Positions 15,401 to 30,400 of a stretch of 64,000 nt of DNA are shown in pieces. A program made the position numbers and the translations under genes. The notes beneath the pieces were generated by a model. That model saw only the letters and a list, made by a program, of their open reading frames with translations, ran no database searches and had not been told where the DNA came from. Within the stretch, counting starts at the first letter, position 1. The number at the start of each line of letters is the position of its first letter. The stretch is from Membranipora membranacea (lineage: Eukaryota > Bryozoa > Gymnolaemata > Cheilostomatida > Membraniporidae): the NCBI GenBank assembly GCA_914767715.1, contig OU612069.1, positions 3,906,001 through 3,970,000 on the forward strand, written 5' to 3'.

Positions 15401-18400
15401 CGCTGTGGATCAGATGATGACCATGATTGTAACGAGGTTTTAGGTGAATGTATCACAGATCTTAACAAACAGACAGTATGTCTCATAAGGTAATACTCAC
15501 TGATATATAGTCATGGATTAGAGGCACATATCTGACCTTACGCAGTTGCTACATGGCAATTTATGCATGAATATGGGAATGGATTTCATTATGTGATTGT
15601 TCCAAAAGTTAAGTAATACTACAGCCGCCCATCTGTAAACTTTTTATGAAGCCGCTTGCCTGAGTTTTGGAAAGTGGTTACTGAGACATCAATAATAGTT
15701 TTAAATCAAAGCTGCCAGCTTTTTTTGCTAGATCCGGTTACTCATACCAAGTTACAATGTTTGATGAACTTCATCACATTGCCACATTGTGTCACTTATC
15801 ACTGTTCCATGGGTTCATATCAGTGATTTACAACCTGTACCTATGATTGTAGGAGAATACTGTATTCTGATTGGTCAATTTTTTTCTGCAAGCTCCACCA
15901 TTCCATCATCCCTGCTTGATCTATTCTGGTCAATAAGTCGATGCTTGTGTACATAGGCTTGATAATTGTATATTTGGTTAGGACATTTTGTAGAAAACAG
16001 GCAGCTTTTCTTCACTGCGAAGCAAATTGCGAGTCAAATAGCTCAAAACAAGACTGATCAACCTTTGAACCACGTTGCTTACATGACCTGTCTTATCCCT
16101 GATTATCGAAAAGAATTACTTCACCCACTCTTCACATACATACTACAGGACATGAGTACATTTTAAAGTATAATTTTACTTCTTACACTGAAGCGCCTGC
16201 ATGTTTATTTTATATAGCTGCGACGGATACTCGTCTAGGAATTGCCCACCCAATACGTATTGTGGCGTCATTGAGGGTTCAACAGTCTGTCTACCTATGA
16301 GCGGCAATACATGTTCACTAGGAGAACTAGATTCATGTGGTGTCTTTCCGGATATACCAAACTACATAACATGCCTCCCAGATGATAGGCCGACGCATGA
16401 TGGATTGTGCAGGTCTGCCGATGATACAGGCAGAGCGTGCTCAGATACTTCCCCATGTGGTAGGTTTTACTCAAAAGATAGCCCTTATGGTATATTGTAG
16501 ACTTTTGAGAGAAATAATGATAGGACCTGTTTAGAGAAATAGGATCTAAACACATGAGTCAGCCTAAAAATGGTTGCAATATATATAACCATTCATATAG
16601 ATGAGTATAAATTATGATGATGATGTGAATGATCATTGAACAATATGAGTGCTGCTCAAAGACCTGACCTACTTAACATCATGCAAAAGAGCCTTCTAAC
16701 CTAACTAAAGAGCCACAAATTCTGTTTTTGACACTATATATATAGTCTCCTCTTAGCAAGCTTTTGTAGTGGGGGAAGAAGATTGACTAACTCAATATCA
16801 AGCAAAGGAACTTTCTTAGCTAACCAGAGAGTCACAAATTGCTTTACTTTTCACCCAAGAGGACCTGATCTAAAAGTCCCTATATCCTTTCTCTTATAAC
16901 TTCATCAGTTAATATTTGTTTTAGCTGCCACCTCCTACTGTGATGGAGGGACATGCTCCAGAATTCCAGATCTGAGGCTTAATGGAACTGGCAACCTGGT
17001 TCCAGGTAATGTTACTAAAAAGCGAACATTCAGCCACCAAATGTTTGACCAATTGATAGATAATAGATGTAGATGTATAACACGATTTGACTCAGTTCAA
17101 ATCCCATGCAGCTTGTGAAGCCTTGATTCACTTCTAAAGACCTACACAGCGATCTTGTGCACTTTTCCAAAATGGTATTTACATGTGAATATCTCGACAA
17201 CCAGCTATTCAATTTTTATTCTTTTTTTCTCATTATACACACAAAAACGTATACTTTCTCATTATTGCTCGAAGCCCCATGAAATTTTGATTAATTAGGA
17301 TTAATTAAAAAAAGTCAGCAGGGTTCAGAAATGGACACCATTTCTAAGACAGCTAGTTTAAAAAAACCTTCAGGAATTTCTTTGATATGATCTATCTCAT
17401 AGAACAATCAAGGGGGCTTTTAATCTGATTATCTGAACCAGAGATAATCCACTGTTAATCCAAACGACGGCATGCTAATCAGCTGCCTGTACAGTGATGA
17501 TGGAAACAAATTGGCAAAGAGAAATTAAATTTAGCTATAGCCGACATAGCTGAATTTATGACGAAAAAAGTTTATAGCTATATCTCTCTCAGAAAAAGAG
17601 ATGTAAAAATTTTAAAAAATGTAAAAAAATCACAGATTAATAATGATTAAAAAATTTGAGTGAATGAGGCCTCAGTTCAGTCTGTGTGAAATAAGGGACG
17701 GTTTGTTGACAACTTTTAATTGTTTTCAATAAGATTTTGGCTGTAGAATTCATTGCATTAGCTTCTGATCCCAGCAACGGATATCTCGATGAGTTAAATA
17801 TATTTGACGATTGACTTTCTATTTGTGCAGATGCAAAATTAAGTAATACCTCGCTTTCAATAAACACATCGGCTTACATTTCCATTCACAGAAATAAGAT
17901 TGATCGAAATTACGCTGGGTTTTATGTAACTGTTGGGTCAGCGTATGCTTCACTTGATGGTAAAAGTTTTAAATTCTTTTGACTGTTGCTGGGTAGATTT
18001 TGATCAGATTGAAAAGTGTGCCGACATGCACAAGATCACTGTGTAAGAGTTGAATGGGTTGGTGGTTTCCAGATCGATTCTGCTTGACAATTATGTTTGA
18101 CTACACTGATAGTAAACATCAAGATTATTGAATGGACCATACCCCGAAAAAAAAACACTCTCCACATTATAATTCAATGTTCAAAGTGTGTTTCAACATA
18201 AAACCCATATAAAATGTTATAAACTGTTTCCTGTTTGATATAGATAATTCACATTGTGTTCCAAACATGCAGCTTGTTGTCCTCAATGATGGTCTGCTAG
18301 ATTTCATCAAAAATTGCCAAGTATAAAATTGTTTGCCCAACTCCATTTGCGAGTTTTTCTAGGAGTTTTGAAAAATATCTTTGCAGATGTTTTGCATAAT

Positions 18401-21400
18401 ATAGAACCAGCTACCAGGAGAAGACAAGTCTGAACATAGTCCTTTTATATCACAATAAACAATAAGTTTGAACACTCTGCCATGAACCATCACTTTAATG
18501 TTTATAGTGAGGATTTTCTCATAGACTATAGTTATATTTTGGTAGTTTGTTGAAGTTTGTTTGTTTATTGCCTAAAATTCTAATATACATCCGGTGATAG
18601 GTTGATAGCATCGAATGTACGGCACATACATGGAAAAATAAAAATAAAAGGAGTCTGAGCTGCATTAGTTAAAAAATCACATAAAAAAATTCAAAAAAGG
18701 TATTTTGTCTTTTGGTTGTTCTACACTTGGATGGCCTATATTTATCTATTTTTGCTCTGCGAGCAGATGTTCTGTTTGTATTTAATTTTATACGAGAGTT
18801 CAAGGGGTGATTATCGTCGTCAGCTATTCTGGTGAAATGTTCACTGCAAGTGGTGTGCAGGAATTTTGTGATGGGTGGCAGTGCTAGATGGTCCAGCCTC
18901 TGCTCGTAGTTGTCAGAGAATGGCAGCACAATCCGAGTAGCAGAGCGCTGGATCCTCTCGAGTTATGTCTTATCGGTGTCTGATAGTAGATTATACCATG
19001 CAGGGCAGGCATAGGAGATTATAGACTTTATGTTAGCTCTATAGAAGGTCCTCAGGCGATCACTATCCATACCCATGCATTTCAGCAGTCTCATCAAGTA
19101 CAATCGTTGAGAGCATTTAGATATAATATAGTCAACATGATTACTGAAAGTTAGTTTGTTGTCTATGAATAGGCCTAAAAACTTGGTATGCTCAGAGGGA
19201 GAGATAAAGCGATTATCATCTTCATAGGTGATACCAAGATGCATAGCAGGTTTGTTTATAAAAGCTACATTCGGTATCACTGTTTTGCTGGAATTCAAAA
19301 TCATGTTCTTTTGCTCAGACCAGGTGTTTGCCAACAGTATTGCATCGGATATGATCTCAGTGGATGGATCAACGATAGGCTTATAAAATGTTGTATCATC
19401 AGTGTATTCCAGTGATGGGTTGAGGATAGGCCATTAAGGCTTTAAGTAATCAAAATCATGAATAATGAAATAACAACATTGTTTTACAGTAACATACAAA
19501 TCTGAGAACTCGGACGGTGAAGCAGTTTCCTGTAGTTTCAATGGCGTTGAGAATCTCATGATGTATGATGATAATCATTGGCAGTGCTTCTGCCCTGAAG
19601 GCACCCTCCTGTACGGCATGAGGTGTATCAATACATTTATTGCTGAATCAAAAACACACATGATCGAAGGTGAGAATTTTAATCAGGGGGGTCTTTCAAT
19701 TAGAAACAGCGATCATTTTCATCACATCGCTCAAAATTGTCACTAAAGGCTGGTCCAGAATTGCAGCCAAATCGTACGATTTTGGGAGTTGTGCGACCAC
19801 TGCAATTGTGGACCACAAAATCGCAGTATCGCAGGAGTCGTGCCACCTTTACGCGTGGTCGCGATTCCTGTCGCAGAAGTTCAGCAGTGTCAGAATTATG
19901 TGACGCCCCGACTGTGTTGGTAGCCTGAGATTTAATTGTGGACCATGGTCGTGCAATTTCATTGGTTCCGCAACATAACTTTTTACTTTCCAGCCCACAA
20001 TGCATTGTCTCTTGTAAATATGCCAATACAGGAGCGAGCCATTTATCAGTAATGAAGTAGGTAGTAGTGTGAACACCAGAGTTCCTCACATTCTTCACTC
20101 ACCCCAGCCTTCTCTAGGACCAAGAAAGCAGCATGTCTTCATACACCATACACCAGTACACCATGATTTGATGGATATAATAAAAGAATACAGAATCTTA
20201 TGTGACAAGAGTGAGTGCAGTGGAGTGGAGTGGAATGGAGTGGGAGTGGGGGTGGGGGTGGGGGTGGGAGTGGGAGTGGGAGTGGGAGTGGGAGGGGAGG
20301 GGAGTGGAGTGGTGTGAGCGAGCGAGTGATTAGGTCAATGTTTTGATAATATCTTACAACTGCAATTGCGAACCAGTGATTTTTAAACCCTGCAACAACA
20401 CTGCAACAACGCTGCAACTCACCGCAACAGTCTTACCACCAACTCTGCAATTCTAGACCAGCCTTAACTTGGTGTTTCAATTAGACAAAATGGCTCCCTA
20501 ATGGCTCACTCATAATGTATATAGTTCAATCAATGACTGAGCAATCTGCAAGCGAGAGCCTAGCAGGTATCGCTCACTCAGTGAGTCGGCGATTAGATTG
20601 TAATTCTGGCTGTTTCTAATTGAAAAACCACCCAGTTTTTTTACATATAGTAACATCACACCACAAATGAAAATCCTTAGCAATATTTTTATGCATTTAA
20701 AGGGTATTCAAACTTATAACATAGTTATTCACAAACTGAATGTCTTTTAGAACTGCATCTTCTTGTTCAAATATTCTACGATATCAGTTAGTGTTTTCAG
20801 TTACTAGAATAACAATAGTCTCATAAAAAATTTGGGGCCGTCAACTGAATATTTTTTCAAACCTTTACACCAAAAAGAACAATGAATCTCTTGCTCTTAA
20901 AGTGATCTGTTTTCCAACGTTCTTCGTGCACTTTGTACTGTTATCCTTATATCACATCAAATATGCAGTGTGTAGCAGTGTTGGTGACTGCGATGATGGA
21001 ATGACATGTATGGGCAGCAGATGCTTACTGCGATGCAATGATTTCTGTATTGATTACCGTTTATCCTGTGTACAAGGCGTCTGCCAGCCTAGATGTACCG
21101 TAAGATTGTTATCATTTTCTCCAAATTATTCTTCACCCCTACTGAAAAAAAATCTTCAAAGTGTTTACAAAAGTCAATGAAATGTTTTTAAAAAGATATC
21201 CTCAATCTTTAAATGATCAGGCTTTATATAATTTATCATTTCTCTATATAGATAATATCATTTCACTATACTATTTTTGACTTCTCATTGATATCATTCT
21301 TCAAAATAATAGCAGCAGTAGCAGCAGTCAATGAAATGTATTTAAAAATATTTCATCAATCTTTTAATGATCAGGTTTATATATTTTTATATATATATGC

Positions 21401-24400
21401 TATATTGCCATATATTCAGGTTATTATTTTTCCCCTTATGTATAGGGGTGGAACGACCTCTTGCGGTTGGAGTTGAATTTCGGATATTTGACCTCGGATC
21501 CAACCACAAACCGGATCGGATATGTGTAATGTCTGATCTGAGATGATACGTTTTTAATCAACACTTACTTAGCATCATTTATCTCACTAAAAAATGACAA
21601 GGAATGGAGTATGATAGTCATAAATTTGTAGTTCAGATTAGATAATTGAGTTTGGCTGAAAGCACTCATTGGTGATCAGTAGGCATTCAATACCTATCTC
21701 ATTTTCATTGCTATCAATATCGTTGCTGATTTAATTTGATAGATGTGTCTTTTCTGCTGAAATTGATAGAAGCATCTTTACTCAGATTGTTGTGATAATT
21801 TTGTCCGATGATGTTCTCTGTAACAAATTGTCTAGTTGATGAACAAGGTTATCTGCTTTTTCAAAGTAGGACAATTCCTATCCTAATCACAACAGAGAGC
21901 TTGGTACATAGGAGCAGGGAGTTTGTTCAAACTCAGTGTTTTTGAACATCGGTGCTTGAATGTCAGTGCCCAAATTTCCGTAGTCAAGAGATCTTTGCAC
22001 ACATTAAATGATCTTTTCAGATAATCTGTTTGTGTGATCCATGCGCTGTTTGAGTGATAAGTTGCTCTTGTAAAGTATTGTATCCAAGCTGATACGTGCA
22101 CATTTAAATTAGGTTCAGGGAAGAGATTGTTGACGGTGTTATCCATGTATTCAATGACCTTAATTGTATATTATGGTAAAAAAGAAGAGCTGCTGTCACT
22201 GGTAAATTTAGCGTTTTTACGCGTTGTCCGGATCCGATCCGAGGTTGAATTTATCGACCGATCCGATATCCGATCCGAGGTTGCCCAGCCCTGATCCATT
22301 CCACCCCTAAGTGATCAGCATTGATTGGATGACTGGATAAAAGTTTGATGTATATTAGAGAACATTACAGTGTTACTATTTGTAGAGTGATAGCCAATGT
22401 CCAAATGAGGTGATATGTGACCATGGCTCATGTAGAGTCAAGTGTACTGTTAACAGTATGGAACAGCAGCAGCGCTGTGGGGCGTATCATACATGTGTGG
22501 ACGGCTACTGTGTTCTCTATCCGATAATCCAACAAGAAACTTGTGAAGAAAGGGGACTACTCAATTTGCCACTGGAAGAGATTTGTCAGCATAAGTGTAA
22601 CCATGGTGAGTTCCAAGTTTGGTTACCATTATGCTGTACCTTACCAACCAATTTGGTGATCTGATTTGATTAGCTGTTTGATGGTATGGAGCCTGAATAA
22701 ACCTTTTCATATACAGTGAAAGTAAACTGAATGACAATGAACTTTTATCGGACAAGGTATTGGCCATCTCCCAACCACCAGCCAGTCTATCAGACCTTAT
22801 CAAGCCATGCTTCCACATTAGCTGCCGAGTCCTAAACGTTATAAAAATGCTTGATTATCAATCTTTGAGTGAGCTTTGTATGGTGCATGGAGTTACATAT
22901 CATACATGGTATCAGATGTGTCTCACAATCAAAGGGACACTCTAGCATAGTCAGAATAAAGCAGAATCAGATAAAAATATTATGCTTTTGTAGATGACAT
23001 AAATGTAAAGTAAGATAGAGTATACTTATGTATGAAATGCTCAAATTTCAGATCGTGGTGCCCTGAAGATGGGAAAAACCGCTGAAAGATAATTTAATTG
23101 TCACGATATTTTCCGTCCGCTACTATATCTTTAAATGTTTATTGTGCCTTTTGTAGATAACGAGTGTCCAAGAAATTTAATCTGTGTTGCCGGAGTCTGC
23201 TCAGTGACATGTCACATCAATAACCCCACATGTCCAGATGGTAGATTCTGCCTAGGAGGGGTGTGTATGATACCTTGTGATGCCAGCTCCCAGCCGTGTC
23301 CACTTCCGGATAGACAAACATGCGTCAATAATGTCTGCATGCAACAATGCACAGTGGGTAGTCTCGATAACATGATCATAGTCTAATACATTCAGGCCTC
23401 TAGTTCTAATGGAGGCAGGGAAACTCTGCCTCCCCTATAATGCTGAATAAAGTTGCCTAAAAATGCTATGATTGTATATTCAACGTCAGAATCACCTCAA
23501 TTGGGATCTTTCTATTTATATGATTGAGACGCTTTGGAGCCTGAGGACACAGGATGAGTTTGCAATACCAAACCTGGTGTTACTTCACGCTCTCGAGGAT
23601 GTTCGCCTCCCATACCATGTTCCTAAACTACAGCCTGATACTATTCATGTGCTGCATCAGTGCTTGACATATCGGACATTCACCTAATTTTGATTATATT
23701 CTTCTGTACCAAGTATCTTTCTTCGTTCAAAGTCAGCAAAAAGTTATATGAAGGAACCGTGTAAATTTGCTAATTGTTCCACACTGCTCATTTCTTTCCG
23801 ATTAGATGACAACAGGAACAAACGAGGTAAATATGTTTCCGATTTCTAACTATTATAAATTCTTAGTTTCTTCAATTACTTTATCACCATTTTGCTCACG
23901 GCCATTTTGTTCACGGGCCATTTTGCTCACAGGCCATTTTGTTCACAGGCCATTTTATTCACAGGCAATTTTGTTCACAGGCCATTTTGTTCACAGGCCA
24001 TTTTGTTCACAGGCCATTTTTACATTTGGTCTCAACCTGGATTTGAACTCGGCCACACCGTCCCGCTGAAGCTTACTGCTTGCTGGCTTCATTGGCTAAA
24101 ATGCTTTCTACTTGGCGATCAGGTAGTATAGGAGCTTATATTGCAATGATTTCTGTACTAGCTCTTTTCTCCACATAAAACGTTGTTAAAAAATGTCTTG
24201 TAAGCCCCGCCTCCTCCACTATTTTATTCATGTGATAAAATGTCTACTAGGGAGTGAGAGGGGTGAGAGAAAACATAACACAATCACATTAGGAAAAGCA
24301 AGAAAGGAAAACACTCAATATCAAGCTATTGAAGTTCATTGATCTCCTACACGAGAGGGATTCCAAAAGAAAAAAATTTCTAACCAACCTAGTAAGCAAT

Positions 24401-27400
24401 TCTGATTCAGGTCATTGTTCATCTCAGGATGTTAACATAGTTTTCAAATGTGGACCTACAAATATAATAAGACTTAAAAAATCAATATATTATGAGGTCT
24501 GATAGGCTCACAAAGCCCCCACAAGCACTCCCGTCCAATTCCGTATCCATCAAAAGCTATTCAAATAATTAGACGTGACTGAGCTACGTCTGCAAAGCCA
24601 TAATTTTTTTGAGGGGACAGCTCTGAACACACTCAACTGGTAATTTTATTGCTGTTGCTCTTCCCAGCAGTTTATTTCATTGATTGTACACATGCTGTTT
24701 TACGAAACCGCAAATCACTCACTCACATCATTTTTGACAGTATGAGATGTTTTCATGTATCCTGTTTCCTTCTTTGCTTCTTGTACACACAGAAAAAAAT
24801 TGAATCAAAATGACTCTTCCTCAATATCAATATGCATATTAGAATCAAATAAAGGTGATATTGATTCCAAGATAGTCCCCCCACTTCACCCTTGGACATA
24901 ATCAAATAAGAGTCGCATTTTAGAGTAAATTTCACTCCTAAATCCCTTTCAGCCAGTATCAAATCACACTTGATTTTTCAATAATTGACAGGTCATTTTA
25001 GCATCAAAAGCGTCACAAGGTTGAAGTAGGGGAATCATGGCAGAATCAAACCAATGCTACTTTTTTTCTGTGTCAATAGATAGCATCGAGCTGTCCACGA
25101 TTCACAACGTGTACAGCTGGTCTCTACTGCTTCCCAAAATGTTCGGAGTCGTCAGATTGTGGCGGAGGACAAGTTTGTAATCAAGGAATATGTAGTCCTC
25201 CTTGTTCATCCCAGCATCTATGTAATTCCGTGTATGTGGGTACGAATGTTATACCGGTTAACTAACTCACAAAGAATCATCAAACAATTTTTGAATTTTA
25301 TTTTAAAGCATAATTGAAATTGATTTTTTTCATGTTCAATATGTTTTCATTCATTTATTTATACTTTGACTAGAGGAGTAAAGTATTCGCAAGACATCAA
25401 GATCATCAATTTATGCAGCCTTGAAATAGCTTCTTTTCAGGCTAGTCAACATTCACTCAACCTCACTGCAATTCATTAACCCTCTACTCAGCAACAAAAT
25501 CTTGCTAACTAACACCAAGATATCCTCAAGCTTACTCTATAAAAAAATAGCTTACTTTCACCTTTCTAGGGTTATGGCATCGAGTTCTGATTTCTTTGCC
25601 CTTTTGCATAAAAAACATGTCCAGTTTGGCAACGACGGCAATATCAAATCAAATTCTCATCCATCAACTTGTTCAAATAGAACTTCCTAATGAAATTGTT
25701 GTGTTTCAAAAATCTGCAGGTTCATGTGCAATACAGACAAGTGTTTCCAGAAATGCTCAGCTAATAACCCCTGTCCAGAGCATCTCAGCTGTAACTACAT
25801 CTGTCGATCAGCTGTCGGAAGTAGCTGTCAGACTAATGAAGATTGTGGCGAGCTAAATACACTGTACTGTGACACAGACATGAACGGAGGGTCCTGTCAC
25901 CATATCAATAAAGTGGACTGTCCGTGTACTTATCCAAATTGTGGTATGTATTTACCCTATAGGAGTTTAGTTTTCGCGGCATTTAGGATTCCCTTTTCGC
26001 GTTGTTGCCTAGGTTGCGTAAATTAGTGTATCTTAAATTAAACTCACTCACCATAGTTTCATAAAGAACGTACAATTATACAGGTATCTAATCCTGCAAG
26101 CAAGCGTGGTTTAGTGGTCTAAGTGTCTGCTTAGCAAACAGATGGAGATATCTGCCCTGGGTTCGAATCCCAGCTTGGACATTGATTTTTAATTTTCACT
26201 AGTAAGCCTACTAGCGAAATTTAGAACTAGTGAAATTAAGTACCAGGTCCAGATAGCGAAATTAAACTTTAGCTAAATTAAACTCCTATAGGGTATGTAT
26301 TTATGTTTTTATGTATTATCTTCATTTACAGATATCTTGCCTTGTCCTAGTTTGTTGTTAAGGAAACGTAATAGTTTAGGGTGATGGGGCTCATGTGATT
26401 GGTTTAAGCACAATAGCATGTCGAATGGACTCAAACCAACGATGAAAATGTTGGCAAGCCATCTTTCAATTCTCTGATTGTGCAATTGAATCCGATCCAT
26501 ACCAATACTGTTGAAACCTTGCATAACACAAATACCAGTCCACGGGTTTAGGTTGCTAACATGGTATTTTGGTCATATCGCCCAGAAGCTTTGGTATACT
26601 CAAAAGAATATTGGTAAGCATTGTGGAAAATGGAGCTGAGTAAGCTATAAAATTTATCATCTGATCATCTGAAGGGTACACGTCAGAGTTTTACTTTAAT
26701 TGTGCAATAGCATTATGGCCATGGATGATTATTGACTACTTGTATGATGAAAATGCGCATTCTGCATTTAGGTCAACTACATTCATGATTTAAGTAATAT
26801 TGAAGAGATTTTTATCTGTTGAAGGATTAAATGAAGTTTGTGGTACGGATGGCACTTGCTCCATGAGGGACCAATGGAATGGGACAGACTTATCACATCC
26901 TGATGGAGTATTCCCTGATACATCATACACTAGCCATGTTGGCCTGCTCAATGAAAGTAAGTTTATTTGTTTTTCAACAAAACATTGGTACATCAATGCG
27001 AGATTAAAAGAGATTGCGGTTTCATTCCAATGTTCAACTCCCGTATTTCGGATCAACCATTTTATTACTACATGAATTTTGTAATATTGTTATCGCTCTC
27101 ATATTTGATTTAAATTTTACTCACATGATATTAAAGTGTTGCCATTGCTCAACATGGTGAGATAGTTGAATTCTTATCTTTTAGGGATTTAATTTTGATC
27201 AACATTTGCAGATTAATAGTAGCCTCGCCAATGATTTATCTTGACAAGCCAACTTGAACATTTGTAATGAAATTTCTCTTGTTTTAGAATGTACATTTGA
27301 CATGCAATGCCAGTGGTACATGAGGGACTTCGCCAAGTGTATCTCTAACCACTGCTACTATACTGTGTTTGCAATCTCTTTCCTTGGGACTATGGGAATA

Positions 27401-30400
27401 GGTACCTTTACATTTTTAATTCCAATGTTTCTACTCTTGAATAATTTGATTTTTTGAGCGGTATCATCACGCTTATGTACCCTTCGCAAATTGTGAATAT
27501 TATGCATTGGAAAAATTAACTTTTTGCTTCAATCATTACACTACTGGATCTGGATGACATGTTTTGAATTATCATTCACATCCCTTTTTGCTACCCGTGG
27601 AAGATGAGGTTGGATCTGCCTACATAAATGTCAAACTTACTAACCTCCCAATCCATCAAAGTACAAGTCAAGTCCATCCCTCTATCAGCAAACATATACA
27701 AGTCCCTCAACCGCATACTAGGTAAACCATGAAAAAAAGTCATGGAAATTACTATTAAAAAATAAACTTAGCTCAATATATTGGTCAATCAATATATCTT
27801 CAATCATGTTATTTGATATCGGCCCGAATTTTCAAAATAAATAGACTAATAGTATGCTGCAATTCATGTATGACACCCTTACTTTCATTATGTCTAAATA
27901 AGGGCCTGTACAAGGCAAGCAAATCAAAGTGAGGATAACTCTAACAGGCATATCAACGGGAAAAGGGTAGATGACTCTTAAGTGAACAATAGTACAGCGT
28001 TATTAGTTTTGCATAGTTAACAATGAAAAATGGATCTGAATACTGTTTTAGCATACCAATCCTGAGATGATGAGAATATAGGATGATCTGATATCAGATG
28101 TTGCCTAGTTTTAGTTTGTTCCTCCCTTGCTTTTAACAAGGAAAGAGGTGAGAAAAATCAATCTCCTATTCCATATTTTATTCCTATATCCTATATTTTT
28201 TTTGGATTAATTATTTAAATTTTATTCATACAGAAGTTGATGAGGATTATGACGGCGCTGTTGATGACCCGCTACCCCAGCGTCTTGTCCCATCAGATGG
28301 GGTATTCATGCTGTCATGTGGGGAGTCATCTCAATGTGATTCTAATCAGATCTGTGTTCATGGAGCATGTGCAGCCAAATGTTTCTCAGATAAAGACTGT
28401 ACAAACTTTCAGGTAAAAAATTGCAAGTGCTCTTTTACTATTGCAAACAGTCAGAGAACAAAATGACACTCATTGAAAGATTTATTAGATATTTTACAAG
28501 CAATAACACTAACAAAGGCCAATTAGAATGCAATATGATCACGATTATTTATAGAAGTTGATCGACTCATCAAATCGTTAGAAAGATAAGAGTGGAATAA
28601 GTTGTGTCAAGTAAATATGTTCAGATCAACATTTATAAAAACATAATATTCGGTCTCTGCAGCAACTATCATATTTGAAACTTGAAATTCTATGAAGGTG
28701 AATTCTCACCTCTTAAAAAAAACAATCACTACCTTATATAAAACTCTTCATTCTCCTCCAGCCACAAGCGAAGCAATATTTCTTTAGCGTTTGATATCAT
28801 TCCAAGTATTATGAATGATTGTATTGCTCCTGTAAGAATGATGAACAGGCCTTTCATTAAATACTACAGATGTTTCACACAAAAACTTCAACTGTGTAGT
28901 TCAAAAAGCAATTCTGCGGTTTTTGTAAAAACATAGAAATGTTCATATTTCAACCAGATTTGTCACATAGGGATTTGTATGGAGTTCTGTCGCACTAATG
29001 ATGATCTCTGCTTTGCCTATGGGGACAGCTGTATGGACGGTATATGCAGGGATATCTGTGAACCTGGTTTGTAGCAATTAAACTTTACCAGACTTTACCA
29101 GATGTATATATTAATTAATGACCATTTCTCGAATGGGAATATTAAAAGTTTTGTTTTTGTTTCTTGAGCTCTGCACTCGGATTCGCCTCTTCCATTTATG
29201 TGAATAGCAATCTACTTGCAAATTTTGTTCCGGGGTAGAAAAGGTATTATTCAGTTTCTTTATTTATGACAATGTATGCCAAGTAAAATTACACCAGTTG
29301 GGCTATCAAGTTTAAATTCTGTGTTCTAACCGCGATACACTGACTGCCGTCCACTAAACAACTTTGCTATCTCCCAAACTCACCATTTTGGCATGCTCAT
29401 AACTTTTTTATATCAGATGCAATCAAAAAAACAAACGAAATTAAATAATTTGGTTTGAATAGCATTGGTCATTCTAATTGAATACCTTTTGTTTAAAAAA
29501 TAAAATATACAAAATGGCTTTTCTGCCTGTCCAAAGAAGTAACTTCCCCTGCATTATATCAAGGTGTTTGATCATAACAATCATTATCAAGCTTTGAAGA
29601 AAGTAAGCTCTAGAGTTGAAATATAAAGGTATCATCAACCTTCAAGAGGTGAAGTGGCCTTTGAAGAGCCTTGTAAATGCAATGCCTGAGATTTTGTCTC
29701 ACGTCTAATGAGTGGTCAATGCGACTGGGTAGCATCAATAGTTGTTCAAATCATTCCTCTTTCTTCTCTCTAGGTGATATCCCACCATATGGGAGGTGCC
29801 TAGATAATATTGTAACAATATTTTGCCTATCTGAGTCTGACTGTTTGAGAAACAACGATGTCTGTGAAGCCTCTCACTGTCAACTACTCTGTGACTCCGA
29901 CACAGACTGTTCTGAGGGACAAAGTTGTGTTCTCTCAATGTGTACATCTAGCTGCACGGTAAGTTTGAGTTCTTAATAATCTTTAACTTTGCTGACTTTA
30001 GCTATGAAAACAACAGCAATACATCACCATTCAGCAAATGTCACAGCAGAGGTCTGAGCACAATATTGAGCGTGGTACTGTCCATAAAAGTCTAGTAGTT
30101 ACGATCAGACGGCAGGGTTTCTCTGACAATAATCTCCGGGCACAACCAGGAGAGGGTGCAGGAACAACCAACCTCGAAAGCTTCCCCAGTGGAACTCAAA
30201 CCCACAACAATTGTGATATTGATGATAGTAGTATATACTTTGTAATGTTCTGTACATACACTGAACTTATAAAGGAGGGAACTTCTCAGCCTATCTACTG
30301 CCCGAAAGTGTGCAACTCGTTATCCAACTAGACTGATATGACATATTGATCAATTGGTCAATCATCCCTCCAATATTATCTCTTTGCTCACATAGCTGAA

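Larger units (their letters stand above)
19686..20634. mobile_element. TIR element family E, copy 2, host of a nested element
   Basis: Ends GGGTCTTTCAATTAGAAAC and the reverse complement of GTTTCTAATTGAAAAACCAC. It contains the whole of element F (19745-20465). It starts 17 bp after the exon 25 donor. Confidence 0.7.

Noticed and set aside
23806-24131. Open frames with repeated HRPFCSQAILFTG
   Set aside because: The 16-bp GCCATTTTGTTCACAG tandem repeat; no splice or domain support.
26097-26181. Functional tRNA gene
   Set aside because: Boxes A and B are good but the acceptor stem pairs poorly, the variable arm does not fit the anticodon, and it lies within a mobile element.
27348-27401. Second transmembrane helix in exon 32
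   Set aside because: About 15 hydrophobic residues only, with cysteine-rich modules on both sides; a second crossing would put disulphide modules in the cytoplasm.
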